Shown here: piece after piece, positions 33,554 through 36,613 of the stretch
Position numbering within the stretch: the first letter of the stretch is position 1
How the letters are laid out: each line of letters opens with the position of its first letter
Origin: an uncultured Paracraurococcus sp.
GTDB lineage: Bacteria; Pseudomonadota; Alphaproteobacteria; Acetobacterales; Acetobacteraceae
DNA: 36,613 bases
Assembly: GCA_903896535.1 (NCBI GenBank)
Contig: CAITYE010000405.1
Span: 1-36,613, forward strand
Direction of reading: 5' to 3'
The notes under the pieces: generated by a model
Told to the model about the DNA's origin: nothing
Database searches by the model: none
What the model saw: the letters and a program-made list of their open reading frames with translations, nothing else
Made by a program: the position numbers and the translations under genes

Positions 33554-35086
33554 CTACATCGTCGCGCCAAGCACCCAGGGCGCGAATTCGGAAGCGCCGA
33601 AATCGAAGCTCTCGCTTTTCGTCTGTGCGCCGCTCGCGGTCGCCAGCATCTTTGCAAAAATCCGCTCGCCTACCTCCTGCACACTCTCCTCGCCGGTCAG
33701 GATGGTGCCGCAGTTGATGTCCATATCGTCTTCCATCCGCTGATACATCGGCGTGTTCGTCGCCAGTTTCAGCGAAGGGGTCGGCTTGCAGCCGAAGACG
33801 CTGCCGCGGCCCGTGGTGAAGCACAGCAGATTGGCGCCCCCCGCCACCTGCCCAGTGGCCCCCACCGGGTCATAGCCGGGGGTATCCATGAACACGAAGC
33901 CCTTGGCCGTCACCGGCTCGGCGTAGCGCACCACATCCACCAAATTGGTGGTGCCCGCCTTGGCCATGGCACCCAGCGATTTTTCCAGGATCGTGGTCAG
34001 CCCGCCGGCCTTGTTGCCGGGTGAGGGATTGGCATTCATCTCCGCCCCCTCCCGCGCGCAATACGCTTCCCACCAATGCATCACATCGACCAACTTCTGC
34101 CCAACCGCCTGGCTGACCGCCCGCCGGGTCAGCAGGTGCTCGGCACCATAGGTCTCTGGCGATTCGCTCAGGATCACCGTGCCGCCATGCTGCACCACGA
34201 GATCGGAGGCCGCGCCCAATGCCGGATTGGCGGTAATACCCGAATAGCCGTCCGAGCCGCCGCATTGCAGCGCAATACACAACTCGCTCGCCGGCACGGT
34301 CACCCGCCGTACCTGGTTCGCCTCCGCCAGCACCTCCCGCACGAAGTCGATGCCGGCCTGCACAGTCTTCCGCGTGCCACCCATCTCCTGGATATCCATG
34401 CTGCGGAGCCGACCCGATAGTCGCTGCTCCTCCAGCAAGCCGCCGATCTGGTTCACCTCGCAGCCCAGCCCGACACCAATCACATGCGCGAAATTGGCGT
34501 GCCGGGCAAAGCCGCCGAGGGTGCGGCGGAGCAGCCGCAGCGGCTCACCATCGGTCATGCCGCAGCCGGTCTTGTGGGTCAGCGCCACAACGCCGTCCAC
34601 GTTCGGCCAGGCGGCAAGCGGGTCCTCACCCGTCAACGGATTCCGACGAAAGGCCTGGGCGATCAGTTCGGCCACGTGCGCGGAGCAATTCACCGAAGTG
34701 ACGATACCAATGTAATTGCGCGTCGCGACCCGACCATCCGCGCGACGAATACCCTGAAAGCTGGCAGGCCCCGACACCGGCAGGGTCGGCCGCGCATCCA
34801 CACCCCAGGCATAGTCGCGGGCGAAATCCCCCATCGCCATATTGTGGGTATGGACCCATTGCCCGGGGGCGATCGCTTCGGTGGCGAAGCCGATGATCTG
34901 GCCATAGCGCCGAATCGGTGCGCCCTCGGCATGCGGCGCCACCGCTATCTTATGGCCTGGCGGGATGCGCGTGGCGGCATGGACGCCCGGCGCCACCGGC
35001 GTACCGGGCGGCAGCGCCTGGCGGGCGATCAACACGCCATCCTCGGCGTGCAGGCGGATGACGAGCGGCTGGGTGACGGCGTCCAT
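33554..35086 (-). CDS. UxaA-family dehydratase (altronate dehydratase-like), fused SAF and C-terminal domains
   Basis: A 510-residue sugar-acid dehydratase of the UxaA/GarD family. The N-terminal SAF domain (about 1-90) leads via a linker to the C-terminal catalytic domain, beginning 'GIRRADGRVATRNYIGIVTSVNCSA' (about residues 110-135) and including KTGCGMTDGEPLRLLRR, ALQCGGSDGYSGITANPA and MDTPGYDPVGATGQVAGG. The conserved Cys residues fit an Fe-dependent enzyme. Altronate, galactarate and L-fuconate/arabinonate-type substrates are known in the family; none can be chosen from sequence. It follows the TauD-type gene by 60 bases on the same strand, with ribosome site AGGGAGG. Confidence 0.88.
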   Translation of the reverse strand: MDAVTQPLVIRLHAEDGVLIARQALPPGTPVAPGVHAATRIPPGHKIAVAPHAEGAPIRRYGQIIGFATEAIAPGQWVHTHNMAMGDFARDYAWGVDARPTLPVSGPASFQGIRRADGRVATRNYIGIVTSVNCSAHVAELIAQAFRRNPLTGEDPLAAWPNVDGVVALTHKTGCGMTDGEPLRLLRRTLGGFARHANFAHVIGVGLGCEVNQIGGLLEEQRLSGRLRSMDIQEMGGTRKTVQAGIDFVREVLAEANQVRRVTVPASELCIALQCGGSDGYSGITANPALGAASDLVVQHGGTVILSESPETYGAEHLLTRRAVSQAVGQKLVDVMHWWEAYCAREGAEMNANPSPGNKAGGLTTILEKSLGAMAKAGTTNLVDVVRYAEPVTAKGFVFMDTPGYDPVGATGQVAGGANLLCFTTGRGSVFGCKPTPSLKLATNTPMYQRMEDDMDINCGTILTGEESVQEVGERIFAKMLATASGAQTKSESFDFGASEFAPWVLGATM

Positions 35087-35146
35087 AGCTTTCCTCCCTA
35101 ATTCTGGAATTCCGGGAAGACTAGCGCGGCCATCGCCAGCCGGACA

Positions 35147-36001
35147 TCACCCGGCGATCATCGTGCGAAACATCAGCCGGGTGTATTTTGTGTGATCGAA
35201 CAGCGTGGCGGTATGCAGCACCGCGCGGTTATCCCAGGCAACGAGATCGCCCGGCTGCCAGGCGTGCCGGTAGAGGAAACGCTCCTCGGTCGCATGCGCC
35301 ATCAGCGTCTCGATCAATGCGGCACTCGCCGCCAGACTCATGCCCTCGATATGACTGATCACCGCCGGGCATAGAAACAGCGAGCGGGCGCCGGTTACCG
35401 GGTGAACCCGGACCAAGGGTTGTGGCTGCGGCGGGAAGCGACGCCGGGTTTCCTCAGAGAGCGGCGGGCGACCTGGTGTATGCCGGCTGTTCCAGGCGTG
35501 CAGCGTGGCGATATCGTGGATCGCGGTCAGGCCCTCGATGCGCGCCTGCATCGCCGCGGGCAGCGCCATCCAGGTTGCCGTCGCGTCAAGGAACCAGGTT
35601 TCTCCTCCGACCGGCGGCACGATCGCGCCATAGAACAGAGAGGCTGCGCTGGGTACTGAACGGAAGCTGCTATCCGCGTGCCATTGTTCGACCCCGCGGG
35701 CGAAATTGGCGCGGATGCCATCGGCTTCGTAGTTGCCGACACAGAAGACCTCCGGGTGCACCGGGTGGGTGGCGGTCGACGCGGAGTGCAACTCCAGCGG
35801 GCCGAGCCGGCCGCTGAACGCAACGAGGGCCCCAGGATTGTTCGGCACGCTGCGCAGCAAAAGGATCCGGTGCCGATGCAGCGCCGCGCGAAAGCCATCC
35901 ATCGCAATCTCGGGCACATCGCCTGCGATGCGCCAGCCAGGCAATTCGGCACCGAAGCTGGCCCCCGGAATTGGTCGGGTGGCGGTGGTTTCGGCAAGCA
36001 T
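35147..36001 (-). CDS. TauD/TfdA-family Fe(II)/2-oxoglutarate dioxygenase
   Basis: A 284-residue oxygenase. Iron triad: H108 and D110 in EQWHADSSF and H263 in RAVLHTATL; R275 (T-K-Y-T-R-L) is placed to bind 2-oxoglutarate. TauD-like features include EVFCVGNYEADG and VGGETWFLDATATW. Members hydroxylate taurine, 2,4-D, alpha-ketoglutarate-linked small acids and similar substrates; the true substrate is unknown. I start at 36001, where GGAG lies 11 bases upstream; an ATG at 36040 would add 13 residues without a ribosome site. The gene precedes uxaA in the same direction and is divergent from the TPP-controlled transporter. Confidence 0.87.
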   Translation of the reverse strand: MLAETTATRPIPGASFGAELPGWRIAGDVPEIAMDGFRAALHRHRILLLRSVPNNPGALVAFSGRLGPLELHSASTATHPVHPEVFCVGNYEADGIRANFARGVEQWHADSSFRSVPSAASLFYGAIVPPVGGETWFLDATATWMALPAAMQARIEGLTAIHDIATLHAWNSRHTPGRPPLSEETRRRFPPQPQPLVRVHPVTGARSLFLCPAVISHIEGMSLAASAALIETLMAHATEERFLYRHAWQPGDLVAWDNRAVLHTATLFDHTKYTRLMFRTMIAG

Positions 36002-36118
36002 GGGCAAGGGCTCCGGTTGGTGTCGCCGCTGCGCGTTCATCCCATGGCTTGACCATGCCAGCGGCAGGGGCCGGCAGCAAACCTTGCGCCATGGCCGAGG
36101 AGACGCCACTCTCGGCCC

Positions 36119-36212
36119 ATCACCTGGGGGAGCCCGTTTGGTCGGGCTGAGAGGCGGGATCCCGCGACTCCTGGAACCTGATCCGGTTAGTACCGGCGAA
36201 GGGAGCGGTGTG
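36119..36212 (+). ncRNA. TPP riboswitch (THI element)
   Basis: Thiamine-pyrophosphate-binding leader RNA. The three conserved blocks are present in order: CTGAGAGG (36147-36154), ACCTGATCCGG (36176-36186) and GCGAAGGGAG (36196-36205). Stems: P1 CACC/GGTG (36121-36124 with 36207-36210), P2 AGCCCG/CGGGCT (36131-36136 with 36143-36148), the optional P3 arm GCGGG-AT-CCCGC, and P5 CCGG/CCGG around TTAGTA. It lies 62 bases before the ABC binding-protein start. Confidence 0.96.
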
Positions 36213-36249
36213 GGCTCGCCCAGCGGCATGGTACCGCGTGGCGCCACCG

Positions 36250-36269
36250 CCTCCTCGTCGTTGAGGAGG
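36250..36269 (+). promoter_or_regulatory. Shine-Dalgarno sequestering hairpin downstream of the TPP riboswitch
   Basis: CCTCCTC (36250-36256) and GAGGAGG (36263-36269) form a perfect 7-bp stem with a GTCGTT loop. The right arm is the Shine-Dalgarno sequence, five bases before the ATG at 36275. When formed, this stem blocks ribosome access, so the TPP-bound state probably represses translation. Confidence 0.85.
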
Positions 36270-36274
36270 AAACG

Positions 36275-36613
36275 ATGCTGGACCGTCGCCAGTTGCTGGG
36301 TAGCACCGTCGCCTTGCTGGCCGCCCCTGCCCTGGCGCAGCCAGCGCGGGCGCGCACCCTTCGCTTCATGCCACAGGCCGCGCTCGCCTCGCTTGACCCC
36401 ATCTTCAACCCTACAACGATCGTCACGACGCATGGCTACTGTGTCTTCGATACGCTTTACGGCTGCGACCGTTCGCTTCGACCACAGCCGCAAATGGCCG
36501 AGGGGCATAGCGTCTCAGCCGATGGTCTGACCTGGACGATTCGGCTGCGGGAAGGGTTGCGCTTCCACGATGGCCAGCCGGTCCGCGCGCTGGATTGTAT
36601 CGCCTCGCTCAAG
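36275..36613 (+). CDS. ABC transporter substrate-binding protein, family 5 (Opp/Dpp/nickel type), partial
   Basis: The first 113 residues of a family-5 periplasmic binding protein; the rest is beyond the window. A signal peptide MLDRRQLLGSTVALLAAPALA, with a twin-Arg-like start, is followed by RTLRFMPQAALASLDPIFNP, then TTHGYCVFDTLYG and G-L-T-W-T-I-R-L-R-E-G-L-R-F-H-D-G-Q-P-V, the SBP_bac_5 signature. Family members bind peptides, nickel, glutathione or other solutes. Control by a TPP riboswitch points to a thiamine-related ligand, precursor or salvage compound (inference). Confidence 0.93.
   Translation, partial: MLDRRQLLGSTVALLAAPALAQPARARTLRFMPQAALASLDPIFNPTTIVTTHGYCVFDTLYGCDRSLRPQPQMAEGHSVSADGLTWTIRLREGLRFHDGQPVRALDCIASLK

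Noticed and set aside
1-36613. CRISPR array, phage genes, toxin-antitoxin or defence island
   Set aside because: No regularly spaced repeats, no Cas, phage structural or restriction genes were found. The RatA-like name is historic, and its setting suggests a COQ10-type role.

Overview
The window is GC-rich, densely packed DNA from an alphaproteobacterium. Several features suggest the Acetobacteraceae (Rhodospirillales): a PDH operon whose E1-beta subunit carries its own lipoyl domain, the sdhC-sdhD order, two orphan Bug-type (tripartite tricarboxylate family) binding proteins, and general protein similarity. The family-level placement is an inference from recall, not a search result.

Layout. 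1-807 (minus): succinate dehydrogenase membrane anchors sdhC-sdhD, the latter cut by the window edge. 952-5196 (minus): an MsbA-type ABC exporter, a Bug binding protein, a YraN-family protein and an L-threonine aldolase. 5323-5937 (plus): a DUF4337 membrane protein. 5962-12964 (minus): a compact acetyl-CoA and lipoate operon, pdhA-pdhB-pdhC-GNAT-lpdA-lipA-ratA/COQ10-like. 13239-14264: a phytanoyl-CoA dioxygenase-like protein. 14278-15024 (minus): an Asp/Glu racemase-superfamily protein without the usual cysteines. 15082-15154: a CAU-anticodon tRNA, probably tRNA-Ile2. 15280-17489: ettA plus a GNAT. 17683-18252 (minus): a cysteine phosphatase. 18349-19745: radA, disrupted by a frameshift in a GACC tetranucleotide repeat. 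19796-27918 (plus): a second Bug protein, cvpA, purF, an SDR, an FkbM methyltransferase, rlmJ, gpsA, a flavodoxin-like protein and an SDR.

27920-30250 is a decayed mobile-element zone. It holds the second copy of a 95-base hairpin repeat (first copy at 17593), a broken IS3-family transposase, a pair of IS21-like terminal repeats and a heavily frameshifted IS701-family transposase. 30254-35086 looks catabolic: a metallo-beta-lactamase-fold hydrolase, an SDR, a fumarylacetoacetate hydrolase-family protein, a YdhR-like protein and a UxaA-family dehydratase. It is followed by a TauD-family dioxygenase whose gene precedes uxaA in transcription. SDR, FAH hydrolase and UxaA dehydratase together resemble a non-phosphorylating sugar-acid route, such as the L-fuconate/L-rhamnonate diketo pathways.

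The right end holds a clear TPP riboswitch (about 36119-36212). It is followed by a perfect 7-bp hairpin that buries the Shine-Dalgarno sequence of a family-5 ABC transporter binding protein cut by the window edge. This is the most interesting regulatory arrangement here, because it implies that an Opp/Dpp-type transporter is controlled by thiamine pyrophosphate. The other leading observation is the radA frameshift, which one GACC unit would repair.
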